The notes under the pieces: model-generated
Seen by the model: only the letters and a program-made list of their open reading frames with translations
What the model was told of the DNA's origin: nothing
Database searches by the model: none
Origin: Mya arenaria
Lineage: Eukaryota > Mollusca > Bivalvia > Myida > Myidae
Direction: 5' to 3'
NCBI RefSeq assembly: GCF_026914265.1
Contig: NC_069130.1
Location: 1,302,001 to 1,366,000, forward strand
DNA: 64,000 nt
In this document: positions 40,153 to 54,300 of the stretch, piece after piece
Layout: each line of letters begins with the position of its first letter
How positions within the stretch are numbered: the first letter of the stretch is position 1
Program-made: the position numbers and the translations under genes

Positions 40153-41877
40153 GGAACATGGTATTCAAAACACACCAGAATAAGCACGAACCAAGAAACA
40201 CTTTCGGTCTATCTAGACATAAAGTTGTTTGCCAATTCAAAGATAAAAAATGCAACATTATTATAAACATGAGCAGCTCGCAAAATAAAAAAGAAGGCAT
40301 CGAGAGTAATAACGATTGTCTTACGAACTTCCTTCATTTCCTGATAAAATTATCGTCAATAATTCCTACGACAATTAGTTTTAATTAATTGGCCGCGTCT
40401 TTAGGAAATGACGATTTGTAAAAAGTGACTCGTAAAAACGTACCGTTTAAGTTCTTTATTTTTGTGATGTTGCATTCAATAATTGTTTTCGTAATAGTTT
40501 TCGTAATTCGTTTAATTTGCTGAGACATAAAGCATTTTCTTCTTCTATTTGCTCAATAAAATGACTTCTGTCTTGTTTTGCTGGAGTAGCCTACATCGAC
40601 TTCAATACACAAAAGTACGTAACAGATTCATACACGCAAGCCATTCTATACTTTGACATTTGACTGATAGCGGTATAATAAAATAAAATTGAAAACAAAA
40701 AATAAAAAATCAATTAATAGTTAGGTATATTATTAATGGAAAATTACAAAAGGACGCTTTTCTGATGACCTGCAATACGTCTCGGTCGTTGAGTAAATAC
40801 GTATCCGTCTCGATCTGCGGCCCCTCCGGATACGTGTTTCGACACCGACCTCGACGTAATACAGTTCACAAGGAAAGCTCAAATCGTACTACCCCCTATT
40901 CATACAAAACACATAAAATCAAACTAAAAACAATTTCAATGTGCCCAGGTTACATATTCAAATATATGATTACATAGATATACATAATTTACATAAACAT
41001 GCAAAGTGTGCCAGGTTAAATATTTAATTATCTACTTATATAATTATACCTAATATGCATAAACATGCAAAGTGTGCACAATATTTATAAACGCAATGCA
41101 AAGCCTTTTGATAGCAGAGTTTATACGTCTATAATTCAACCCATTATTTTTGTTAAAGAAGTCCGATTGATCACAACATTAATTTAATTTGTAATTTTTA
41201 TCTTTTTTTAACAAGACAGTCTGAAACAACGGAGCAATCAAGCACCCAACGGAGTTCAATTGATGAAAAGTGATCCCATAACACTTATTAAAACATACAG
41301 ATGTAATATCGTTTCGAAATGTTAACTGTGGGTAATGTCAATTCCCTTTAATTTAAAGTTTAAATATATTTTTAACTCCTTACTTAAATATTTGATTCCT
41401 TTTGGTTTTCATCTGATCCAATTTTCAAGTTTTGAAAACTGCTAAATAATTGTGCTTTTGAAATAAGAAAATAGAGGAAGACACATTGGTGTGTGCCTTT
41501 GCCCGATAATTTCACTGTATTCAATTTCTTTACCGTTAAAAAGGCCCCATTAACAATTGTTGTGCTTATTTATTTTAGAATTTGTTTGAGAATATAGATG
41601 TTAAGTTGTTGAAACGAAAATGAAATATACCTAAACTTCGAAAATTTTCTGAATAAAAAAACAATTAAACATTATACATTGAACGACCCTCGTAAAAATG
41701 ACAAATCAAAGTTTAAGTTGACGCACATTTCATAAAAACACTCATTTAAATACCACAAAATCTCCTTTACGATGGTTTAGCATAGTCATGAACTACATCA
41801 GCATTAATTAATAAATCTATTTAAAATGTACTTTACCTATTCTCTTAAAAATTGAAAAATAACACCAATAGTGCTGA
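40153..41877. other. Intergenic, no feature seen
   Basis: AT-rich sequence. Short open frames carry no recognisable domain. Confidence 0.45.
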
Positions 41878-42268
41878 CTACCATGAACATATATCCAACA
41901 ACATCGTTTGAGAATTAAGGTTTGGTACAAGCAGTTTAAACAAATGATCCGGACAGACATTTTTAACTTTTGAGGAAATAACGAATTCATGTTTTTGACT
42001 TGATACTTTTACGATAGCATCTACGATCTGAAAATATAAAGGTTCAATAATTTAATGGGTGCTATGTTCTATTCAGATAAGGCTTTAAAAGCATGCCAAT
42101 AAACTAGTATATTAGAGTTCGGTTATACAGAAATACTACCTTAGGCATGGTATTTTCAAGTGTAAATGTTTGAAAGGAATTTTAAACGTATTTGACTTGC
42201 AAGAGTAACATACTTGATTTAAAAAGCCTGTTTTTAAACTCAATTGTCAATTGAAAAATATTTGAACA

Positions 42269-42274
42269 TTTATT
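42269..42274 (-). promoter_or_regulatory. Polyadenylation signal of the GBP-family gene
   Basis: AATAAA on the minus strand, about 63 bases beyond the stop codon that ends the GBP coiled-coil exon. Confidence 0.5.
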
Positions 42275-42336
42275 AGAGTAAATTCAGATTGTTCTTAGAT
42301 GATGTCCCAAATACCGTGTATACAAATATTTGCATC

Positions 42337-45300
42337 TTAAATATCAAGTATAGCACAGAAAACTCTTTCAAAAATATTGCCGCCTCTACGACGCTGCATC
42401 TCGTCGATTCTTCTATTAGCTTCTTCCCTTGCTCGCCCTACTTCCGCTTTCTGATTTCTTATTTGATCAAGCATCTTCTTCTGCTCTTCCTTATTTGCTT
42501 CAAGAGACGCAGCAAGTTTGGCCTGTAGGTCATCTATTTTGGCTTGATGTTCTTTGTCTCGCCTTTCGCGTTCTGCATCTAGCTTCTTCTGCTGCTCACC
42601 CAGCTCCTTCCTTTGTTTATCTAAAGCCTCTTGATTTGCTTCCGCCATTTCGACCTTCATTCGTTAAATTGATTTTGCATTTTCTTCTTTCTCCTCTTAA
42701 AACAAAAATAATAATCATTGATCGTGAAATGAGTGTAACTAGTTTCAAATCAACTCTATGACAACTATTGAGGTATAATTTTCTTACGAAGATTTTATTA
42801 TGGTCATCGATTACAAATAAATGTAGCTTTTTGGTCAATGACTTGTGTCAAAGTGATAAATTTCATTTTTATCGTGATAAAAATGTCCTGCATCTTGCAT
42901 TTTATCCACAAAATACTTGCTTACCTCGTTACTAAATGGAAAAGCCGTTTTAGCAAACGTGTTAAAGAAATTTGCCATTGAGTTTGAAAGCAAACGCAAA
43001 TGCTTGTTTACTTAAATTCAACATGTAAGAAAGGCTTTATTTATAATGTTTGCTAAAATTGTAGAATAAAATACACAATTTGAATTTAATTTACCAATTT
43101 TTTGTATTAAGGCAAACCGTCTTATCTGAAACGCTATTTCAGTCTGATCACATTGCTGTTTTTCTGATAATATCATTTCAGAAACCCTCATGGTCAGCTA
43201 CCTCAAGAGTCTACTGACTAAGGGATATTCTTTTTAGTTCTAGTGACACTTTTTTTCCCTGACTTCAGGTTCCAAAACGGACAGTCTAACCCTAACCTAT
43301 CTCGGCTGAACTGATCTTTGACATGAGCAATCTGTCTTTTGAAGTTATCGTCTTGGCCAGATAGTGAGTGCGACTTTAAAATCTATGTCGAATTTGGCTC
43401 TTGCTTGGTAAACCATTAAACACACCTTATTAACACACGTTTTAGTTTGATCATTATTTGTTTCAGTTAAAAGTCAATTGAACAAATTCAATACACCAAT
43501 TCTGCAACATCTTCATACAACCTGTTTCAAATGTTTGTCTCAATTTAATATAAATATGATATGATTGACTAGTTCAAATGTTCGAACAAAAATTTTAATG
43601 GAGGCCAAATGTTCGACCAATACGTAAGGAACTTACAGTGTACGTCTCGGTATAAGGAGGTCAAATTCATCATTTTCAGTCAAATCAGAGAAAAGAAATC
43701 ACAAGGGCAACTATTTTAATACATACATGTAATGTCTTATTAAATTTATTTAGGCCGCACATTAACCAACTTTACACAAATACTGTTAGAATATTCTATG
43801 TATGTAATTCTAATCAAATTTGGAAGAATTTACGAGGTAGATTATATAAAGGAAACAGGATGAGGCATGACTTCAAAATCTAACCTTATAGAGACCAAAC
43901 TACAACACACAGCTTTACCGCTAGCAATGATAATTCCATGTTCGTAGCTTTTCGAACAGATAAACATGAATGTTATTTTAAGACATTTAAACGTGTATCA
44001 TAATTATGTAATGAAATATTTTATGGAATTATCATTACGTTGAAGTCAAAACAAGATTACGAACCATTTTGTTCTTGAAATATTGCAAAGTAGCTCATTT
44101 CACTTCCGATTTCAGTCACATAAAGAATACAAAATATAAAACTGCAATAACTTAATTTCTAGCCAGTTATTTGCCTTTTTTAACAAAGTAGTTATCAGCA
44201 AGGAATACTCGAATGAAACCACCATTATTTGAAGTTACCCAACAATAACCAGACGAGTGTCTATAAGCATAAGATTCATTTATTATAGCAGAAACATATT
44301 TTAAAATACATACTCGCTTTTTCTTCCTCGGAAAGTTCATTATCTTTTTCAAGGATTTTATTTTCTTCTGGACGAAGGTCGCTTGCGAAATTGCTCCAAA
44401 CCAATCCAATCTGAAATATATAATACAATTTGATGTAGGCAATGCACTGTTCTTGATAACAATTTTGTGGACTTTTGTTCAATCTTCCTGCTTTTCATGA
44501 CTGAAGCAATATCACAGCAGATTTCCGTAAACCATTTTGAAAAATAATACAATGCCAACACAAATATGGCAACACGAGAGCCAATATTAACACATTTCGC
44601 TCTCCGGAGTTAAGGTTTGATAACAAATTGCTTGAGATCCTCAAAATGTTGCTATAAAATAGTTTGAGGGACACGCGATGCCTGTAATGTTAATTTCTTT
44701 AGTTGACATTGTTTATATTTTGATTGCCAATCAACGAAAGCAAGGCAGTTTTAAAAGCAATGCAGCAAAAATTTATGTGGCATAAATTTTATACTTTCGT
44801 TTTTATAAATTATGTAACATTTTTCATGTTGTTGTATCGATCAGTGCAATTTTCTGTTAGATCTTACAAGCTCAGCTCACAAATACCCTAAACGAATTGC
44901 ACTTCTTCAGCTTTCGGGTGCAATTATCCACCACATTTATAAGGAATGGAAAATGACCCCTGTAATATAAATTGAAATATTCAAAAGTGAGTTCAAATGG
45001 TATTGGACAAGATCAAAGTTCAATGAATGCATTAAAATTCTTTAGCTGCATTCAAAGTCGAAATGGTACCACGAGGGCTGAGTATCAAATGAAATGCTCG
45101 ATTCGATTTCAACCCCTTCCATCTTCTAGACATCTGAAAGAATCTACAATATTTATGAGAAAAGCTACAGAAACATGCTCAGCAGCAAAACATTTACACA
45201 TAAACCAGGTTTAATGGCACTGGGTAAACGCCAAAGACATAGAACATAAAAACAAAAAATCACAAACAAGAAACATGGAAGAACAGCACAAAACTCCACA

Positions 45301-48300
45301 AACAGCACAGTGCATGCATACATAATATATATAAAAAAACTAGGTACAATACTACATCTATCATCCCAACTAACGACAACAAGTGGGTGGATGGTTCGTA
45401 CCTCAAACAGAAGAATGTGGTGACATTTTGATTTTGTGAATCCTCCTTAGAAGTGCATACAAATTTGATGTATTGTCATCCTTGTTGATCACAATTTTCG
45501 AACATAATTTGCATTCGGCATCTTTGACTATTTTGATAAATTTGCAGACGATTATTGCTGTGACTCTATTTGAAGAGAATTTGATCGAGATGCCGATAAG
45601 TACATTAAATTTATTTTAACTGGACGCAGTGAGCTCCCCTGTCATTGCAACTTTATGTGAGCTATATGATCTATTAATAGTACATGCTGAAAGTCAAGCG
45701 ATACATATGCAACATCTTGTCCCACTTAATTGATATTTAACTCAAGAGCTATCGCAAAATGATTGTATTAACTTGTATATTGTTTGTCACATCTTTAAAC
45801 ACAACAGTTTAGGTAAAGTTCGACACATTTTTATGAATTAATCTTAACCGATGAATAGGAATTACAAATTGAAATACAATTGCTTTTGAGTTTCAAATGC
45901 AATAGTGTTGTATTTTCAAGAATGTTTGTATAAAGTTCTGAAATTGACGATTATAATCTTTCATTTATATTCACGAACCTGTTTGGTGACGAAACCACCA
46001 GCAGTACCGTACTACTAGACGCCATCGGTATTACACAATATTTTTGGAAACCAATATTGCAAGCGCAATAAATAAATAAATAAAACAAATGTTTTCCAAG
46101 CTTTTATATTGATATTTTGACCGTTGCGCGAGCTTTCGAAGCGATAAATCAACCGAATGTCTAATACCGGTATTCGATTTGATACGAGAACCGGTACTCA
46201 ACCCTAGGTACTACCATAGGTTCAAAAATACCAAGGAAAGCTAAAATAGCTTAGTGGAGGTCACCCAAGCCAATCAACGACAGCAAAGAACACAAATTCA
46301 ACGCCGTATATTCATAAAATTAAGAATCAGGTAAAATGTACGTATTGTCAATCTTCGATGCCATGGTTACATTAAATTAATTAATACATCAGGAAATATA
46401 TCAAGATTAATATCATTCATTAAAAAATTCTAACTTTGTTTGCCAAACTAATTTAACGGTTCCAAATCCATTGCAGTAAATTTATTTGAAAAAGCAAGAC
46501 TGCCAATGTACTGGGACAATATGTTGGTGATTGTGAACATTGCCAAACAAACGGTTTTGCTTAAATTATTTCTGAACTTAAGAGTAACAAACTTTTAACT
46601 ATTGTCAAAAACAGCTAATTAGACCAAGTGTGCAGAGCTGATTTATCTTATATGACCATACGTTGACATCCATGGCTGCTTAACAAACGTGCATAGTTTG
46701 AACTTTCGTTCCTTTTGTCTATTAACAAGGTGTAAATTGATATTTGTGTTGGCTACTGGGCTTGACCCTTTAGTTTTCATTAGATTATTGTAAAGGTCAG
46801 ACAAAGTGTTTATAAGGTGCTTTAACATTTAATTGCCTTTTAAGACTATGAACGTTTGATGTAAAATGTTGATTTTTTTGTACACGGCCGTTTTTGTTAT
46901 TTTGTTAAACGACAAGCTACCATAGGCATCGTGGTGAAATGTCCGTCGCAAGTATGAAATATCCGGCGTAGACACAATGCTTGCTGTTTTCGATCGAAAT
47001 TTACTGTATCTGGCGGTCATAAATAAAGTATTCTTCCCATAAAAATGTCCAGGTGAAGGGGCACTACTCAAGCCCAAGTCGTAACCTATTTAAATGGTAT
47101 AACATTGATTACAGCGAATACGTCAATTCCAATTGTCTCCAATGTATTAAATTGAGGCAGAACTGTCCACACACTTTCGCCAGTGTTGTTTTTGTCAATC
47201 CGATAAGCCTTTTCCACCCATCTCGATACCGGGAAAATTTCTTAGGTAAATATTATCTCTTGGTCAAAAGGGAGTTCAGTGCATCACGTAGAGAATGGGT
47301 TTGAAACATTCGTCTTAGGCTTGTGGAAGCAGCAGCATAGGTAGTACAGTTTACTGAGAACGTCAGGCGTGTTGGTTATATTTGGCGAAATGATTCTTAT
47401 TATATGGAAGAAGCAATATCTTTTGAGGCACAAGTATAAATGTGTATGTAGGTTTCTCTTCGCTGCAAGCGGACAATCAAACAGTGGCTGAAAATGGCAG
47501 CAATAATTCAACCCGTTTTAAGCAGTAGAGGCGGTTCCAGTGTTGCATATGGGTATCCTTTCTTGCAGAGGAAAAACATCCCGGTCACGGTCTGTTTGCT
47601 TCGTCCAATATTTCTGGCGAAGGACAACCTAGGCTCCATTTATGCCGGTATGTTTATTTCTCTGATGAGCTTCTCGTACCGTGCATTTAATACAAAGAGG
47701 CCTCAAAAAGGGGTTGACGTCCGTGTCAAGACCAACACGTACAAATGCCGGCAAAAGCATGTTATTATACATATTTTAAATCTCCTCTATCTAGTTTGAT
47801 GTTCATTTCTTATATGCATCTAAAAAGTAATGTACTTTTAAGTATTGCATTCTTCTTTAGGATTCCAGTGTTCAGCTGTACTCAACGAAACGGTGTAGGT
47901 AGTCTGAGATGCGAATTCTATGATATCAATGGTGTACGGTATGCTGCACAAAATTTTGTTTTTTTCATCAATATTTCTCTTCCTCCTCTACCCCAGTCAC
48001 TGTAAGGACGGTAGTAGTTTCCGGCTCCCAGGTCAGCCATGTCCTCGATGCTATGTTAATTGAGCACATTACGCACAAAGTGGTTTGATAAGATTGACTT
48101 TTTACGTTTTTAATTTTAAAATAATATTCAGGATTGTTGAAATAAGAGTGAGGTTTATGCACGTAAACTGGTTTAAACCCCAGTATATATTTTCTGACCG
48201 GTCCAAGGCGGTACATTACAATCCTTGATAAACATACCTATAGTTTTATATAGTATATATGCACTGTGTTGTTTGTGGAGTTTTGTGCTGTTGTTCCATG

Positions 48301-51300
48301 TTTCTTGTGATTTGTTTTATGTTTGTGTTATATGTCTTTGGCGTTTACCCAGTGCCATTAAACAGCGTTTATGTTTAAACATTTGGGTATTGAGCTTGGT
48401 TTGGTTTTAAACACTCATCTTAGGTTTCTGGTATTACTTGCTTAGCGAGTGATTGATGATAGTACAATTTTCTGATGTATGGAATGTTTAAGTTATATTT
48501 GGGTGCTAAATCTACCGCCAACCACAACAAATGCACAGTTCATTATACATGTGTAGGTATTATGTTGAGCATAGCAAACACGCACATACAAAGCACAAGT
48601 TAATTCCACGCAAGTGGCTGATGGCGGCGAACCTTCAACATTGGTCACATAATCAATATCTAAGAGTGTCTACAACAGTTATTGATGGTTCAATGTCTTT
48701 TAGCTTTAAAAACATAACATGTGATTTCAACGCTAATACAAATGTTGGAAATAAGTGACGTTGACGTCGTAGACGTAAACCTTCTTAGAACGGCAATCCT
48801 AAGCGTTAATATGTTGTATTTACATCCCGTAAGCTACACATATGCATATGGTTTAATTAAAATATATCAGGACCAAAAAAGTGCTTCTACTATAGCCATT
48901 CAAGGAAATAACTTTCTGCCACTGACGGTCATATTTGTTTTGATCGAACATGGCTTGAATGAATTGGGCAGGAAGACACTCAGAAAACAGTTCTGTAAAA
49001 TTATATAAACAATCTGGCAAACTCTTTTCGGGACCATTTTTATTTAATTTTATTTTATTTATGTACTAACGAAAAATTCTAAAAGCCAACTACCACAAGG
49101 CATTCCAGTAAATTTGATTAAAATTGACCGAGTGGTAAAGGAAGACAATCGGTTCAGACCTTAAATAGAGGGCGTTCGACGGAATATGGTTACAATAATG
49201 GCTCATCACGAAGACGTTGTGCTAGTGAGAGCTAACAAAATCATTTGGATATCGATACGTTTAGTCAGAATCTTAATTAAATAAATAAGCAGAGTCTTTG
49301 TAAACAGCCCTGTTCCTATGTAAAACACAACACATCCGCCATTTGGTATATATAAAGTATGTAGTGTACCTCTCTTGGCTGCTCATACTCCCGAAGAGCT
49401 TGTTCGTATTGTTGCTTAACCATGTCGACGTCTCGTTTGAATTTTCTATGTCCTCCGAGCACTTCATAATCTGCCTTTTGTAGCCTCGCTTGCAAGTTGC
49501 AGAAGGATGCCAAACCTGAAAGTACGTTTTTGCAATGCTTCACTATTTCCTCTTCATTTTGATTTTGAAACTGTTGCCATAACAAGTCCATTTCCATCTG
49601 TAAATAAAATAAGGCTATATGTTAATACCTATATAAAAAATCATAGATATACAAAACTGGCTAAGACTGTTGTCAAGTTTTATTTATAAGAGCTGTTAAA
49701 CAAGAGGCCCATGAGAGCATGTGCTTAACTGGCCTGCCTAATTTGGTCAGTTTCGGTATCAAGAACATTATACATTTGAAAGCAATTGAAGTTTGTAGAA
49801 CATAAAAAAGTCCGTCTCGCGCAGCCGGGAATCTTATCCAGGTCTCTGGATTGATGGTATTCGCTGTGCTTCCAGGACATAAGATCTTCCTTCTTTGTGC
49901 AAATTTAACTTTTAAACCTACTTTAATATCAACTATTTCCCCTCAACAGCAATTACTAAACTATAACATATTGAACTGGCCATCGGTTTGAATCTTTTAA
50001 GAATATTAGATTTTAGTAGAAATTTGAGATAGCAAGGCATTTATTAAAGGCAATTCTGATAATTTCAATCCAGTAAAGTACGGGCATATCTTGGGGCCAA
50101 GCTCCAACAGATATAAAACTAAAGTAAACGTTTGGCGGAGTTCGTACAATAAATGAAGACGCTATTGTGTTCACAAGCTCAATTATTTCAATTTTGTAAT
50201 TTGCAAGGGACATGGAACCGATCATTCATGGATATCTAGACACTATACAAGTTTGGTAAACATCGACAAATAAATGTAGTTTTCATCGAGTTTACAAGGT
50301 CAATTATACTTTATTTTGCCAAATGTAAAAGGCTATTATCCAGTCATGCATGGACGGGTCTGACTGGTGTTTTTAAAGGAACTGAGCTGTTATTAATAAA
50401 TAGTAGGATTGCAAACGAATATTCGAAAATTTGAATATTCGATCAAACTTTTGGTATTCGAATGTCAAAATCGGTATTCGAATATTCGATGTTTGGTTGT
50501 TGAATACATATGTTGCCTTCAACTCTGTTGTTGTGTTAAAAATCGTTTGTCTTGTTTTTACAACGATTGTCCCATAACACCAGAGGTGTGAATGTGATGA
50601 CAATACACTATACACGCGTCATATGTCGTTTAGGGACACATCGTAGGGTACTATAAAAAGTCCCCGTATTTTTACAATAACTTGCTGTACGACAAGTGAC
50701 ACAAAAATCTATTTATTTTCGGTAAATTTAAATGCCTCTTCCAATTAAGGAATAAACTAGTTCCCGAGTCGGTTTGGTTTTCCATTGTTTTTTTTCGTAG
50801 AGGTCAATCCCCGAACGATGCTGCTCGTCCTACGGAAAGACTATTGGCGTATAAAGCCATTTGACCAGAACTCCATCCAAGTTTACGTTGTTTACAAATA
50901 TGAAAGCCGCGGAATATCAATTAAAAGTTGTTTTTTTGTCTTTGTTCATAATGTTTTACGTTTTGTCTTTCGGAAAAGAGGAATTTTAAAGGCTCATATG
51001 GTAAAATTCAGGGTCTGGTGGCGTAGTGGTTACGACAAAGTAGAACTGAAATGCCCCGGCTATTACTTTAGCGAACATTATAATAGTTTACTACAACTTT
51101 TATAAGATGTAGTTCGAAAGAATTACCGAATATTCGAATATCAGTTTTGCCATTCGTTTGCACCCGTAATATATAGCTATATAGCTACTGCACAAGTTCG
51201 GCAAACATCTGATTATAAATGGAGATTTTATCGAGTTCACAAGGTCAATTATTGCACTTTTGACTAATTCAAGGGTCAGATTCCCGTCGTGCATGTACGG

Positions 51301-54300
51301 ATCTGGCTGGTTTTAAAAAGAACCATATGTTTATCTAGCGACTATATAAGTTTGGTAAACAACATATTATAAATAATGACTTTATGCAATGTTAAATTTG
51401 GGAAACAGAAGAGGTAGCTTTCGTACACATTGACACATTAAGGGCTATAATTTTGGAAAATGATTCGATATGGCTGCTAGTCAACTTGGTCGTCAAATTA
51501 TTCACGAAAACACTGTTATGAAACTATCCATGAGCACTGTTCAAATTCGAAGCGGGCATGGGTTAAGCACGCCTAATAGCAGAATCCCTTTATGATTGCC
51601 AGGTTGTGAATGTGGCATAAAATGAATGTTTTTTTCGAAAGGAATACAAACCTGGGCCTCCCTTTCAACAACATTGGCGACATCCTGAACAGCATTTGTA
51701 CGCATGTATTCAAGCGCTGCCCATCGGGCTTCCTTGAAATGCTTATCCAGCGATTTTGATGGAAGAGGCAACTGTATATCTTTTGTTCTGGATCGAAACA
51801 TGTTCATGCATTCGTCTTTCACTCTCCCATTTTCGATTTTAGCAACCGTTGAAAATGCATCGTCAACATCAGGCACAGCCCCCTTTGCAAAAGCGTCCAC
51901 ATACTTTCTGGTAAGTGTTGCAAACACTGCAAAAACGAACTTATTGTATGTCTATGGTTTTCGAGAAAAGTACAGTGCCATGCATAAGCTTATGCTAGAA
52001 ACAATTAATTAGGAATTAAGGGTTTGCATCAATGTACAATTGACTGACAGTATTAAAAAAATCCTCGAGTGCCTTATTCATATAAGTTGACATCCGAAAG
52101 TTATTTCACTAAAGTCGTAAAGTTTTAACGCAAAGTTATGCAATCATTTATACCGCGACACACCATCTGTCAGGGAAAATGACAAAAATCTGACAGCATC
52201 ACACCGTCTTACCTCACACAACACAACAAATAATAAGTAAAACGACGGCTATACTTTAACTAAATTCGGATAATGATGCGTTCATATGATTAAAGATTAG
52301 TTTTGAATAATTTAGTACACGTTTCCGATCAGCCCTTCACTTAAGGTTAACATTCGCTCAGATATGATTAGAACTGTTTCGTATCTGTGTTATATCTTTG
52401 CGATTACAAAGCAAGCGTAGTTCAGTCATAATATGACATGAACTCACACTAATTGCAACATAATTTCTTTCAACTGGTTTATTCACCTAAATATGTCCTG
52501 TATATTATACAAAAAGTCCTAAGGAATCCAAGTGGTGGAAAGTATTGAAACATACGAAAAGCGGTGATAGCATTTTTCCCGTTAGCAACCATGTTGAAAA
52601 AGGTGAATTTTGCCATATGCTTGTATGATGCTCACATTTATGATTCAATTATATCCACAATCTACCAGACACTTTGGTTTATATAAGACATGAAGCTGGG
52701 TGCCGCGCATTGCATGTTTCGGTTTTATTTTCCGGTCAGCTCCTTCTTTTACACTTCGCTGATAAATAAAAGTATTAGCACGAAAAACAAGATTTAAAAG
52801 ATTTTCAAGACACATTTTAAAGGCAGCCATGTACGTTCATACCTTCTGTACTTTATAGACTGTTTTAAACTGTTGTTACAATATATTTCTAGCTTCCTGT
52901 CATTGCATTACGTTTGAAAACTTATATAAGTCCTTACAACACTTTGTATTTTGTGTGTCTATTGTGCCAGATAGTCAAACTGTTCGGATACATACGATCT
53001 AAGTCTCATTTTTTGGAACATTTGATTAAAATGTATGCTCAATTGTGTTATAATAATCCACTGATAATTGTATGGTAACTACTTCGTGACTTTTCAAGAT
53101 TTTGATACATTTGTTTACTTTATAAATGATTTAGATAACCTTTTTTGGAATTTCTGAAAGAAACTTTACATGGTCTTCTATTTATAAGTTTATAGTTTTA
53201 TTGCAGCATTCACATTATTTTCATTTTGGATGAGGCCAGTAATTTGCAACTCATCTTAGACAGGTCTAATGAAAGTTTTGTGAACTGACACAAAACAGTA
53301 TGAATAGTCATGATGTTTTTTATTGCAGTGGCATCACATCCTGAACAATGAGTGACTCTCAAAGGTGTGCCATTTGTAATGACCATACAAAGAGAGGTGA
53401 ACAGCTAGCATCTACCCTGACTGTGAAGGGGAGTGACATGATATTGACATCTTGTAATGAAAGAGGAGATGCCTGGGCAGACATAGTGAAAGGTATTGTG
53501 TTTCATGTGCATGACCTGCATGCTGCAGACGCAGTGTATCACCAAGTGTGTAGCGTCAATATCCGTACTAAAAAGCAAATGCCAGCAGATCATCGCCGGA
53601 CTAGCGAAACTGAGGTCAAAAATCAAAACATGGTCGGCCACAAGAACAGGAAAAAGTTGATACCTTTCTTGAAGTTGCGAACTTCTTTGAAGAAAATGAC
53701 GACTAACAGATCACGATCAATGATCGTGTTACCCGGATGGGAAACAATCTCAAAGGCTCAGAACTTTAAGCATATGGCTACAGTCATATCAAGTCCAAAT
53801 TAAAGGAACATTTTGGTAACAGAATCATCCAAACTGACATTAATAGGAAGGCGAATGTGCTTACCTTCAGAAGCACAGCCAAAGCGATCCTGAATGACTT
53901 TTATGCTTACATGAAAGCTGATCCCGAAACAGAGAAGAAGCAGATCATCGAAACTGCTGCCAAACTCATCAAAGATGACATCTAATCAGTGGAAACATCT
54001 CTTGATGTATATCCTGACTGTGACACACTGAAGTCTGAAAAGGATGCCATCAATTTTCTTCCAGAAAGCCTCAGACTTCTACTAAAAGGGTTGCTTGTGG
54101 GCAAAAACATCGGCATGAAAACTGCCTCTATTGGACAAGCAATCATGTATGCGACCCGACCAAGAGGTATTCTGGCACCACTGCAAATTGGGTTAGGAAT
54201 CCAGGTTCACCACCACTTTTAATCACGCTTCTTGGTCGATACTTTTCACCAGCTTGGATTCTGCTGCTCCTACAAAGAGGTGCAGACTTTTTTGAGCAAT

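Noticed and set aside
42926..42979. Minus-strand MANFFNTFAKTAFPFSNE followed by a gtaagc donor, as an alternative exon before the GBP coiled coil
   Set aside because: It has no acceptor upstream and would not join the last GBP exon at its true acceptor in the right phase, whereas the exon at 44314-44410 joins correctly.
46829..48005. Series of short open frames on both strands
   Set aside because: No domains, mutually overlapping, within a GBP intron.
51010..51060. tRNA A-box-like ggtggcgtagtggttacga
   Set aside because: No B-box follows at a suitable distance.
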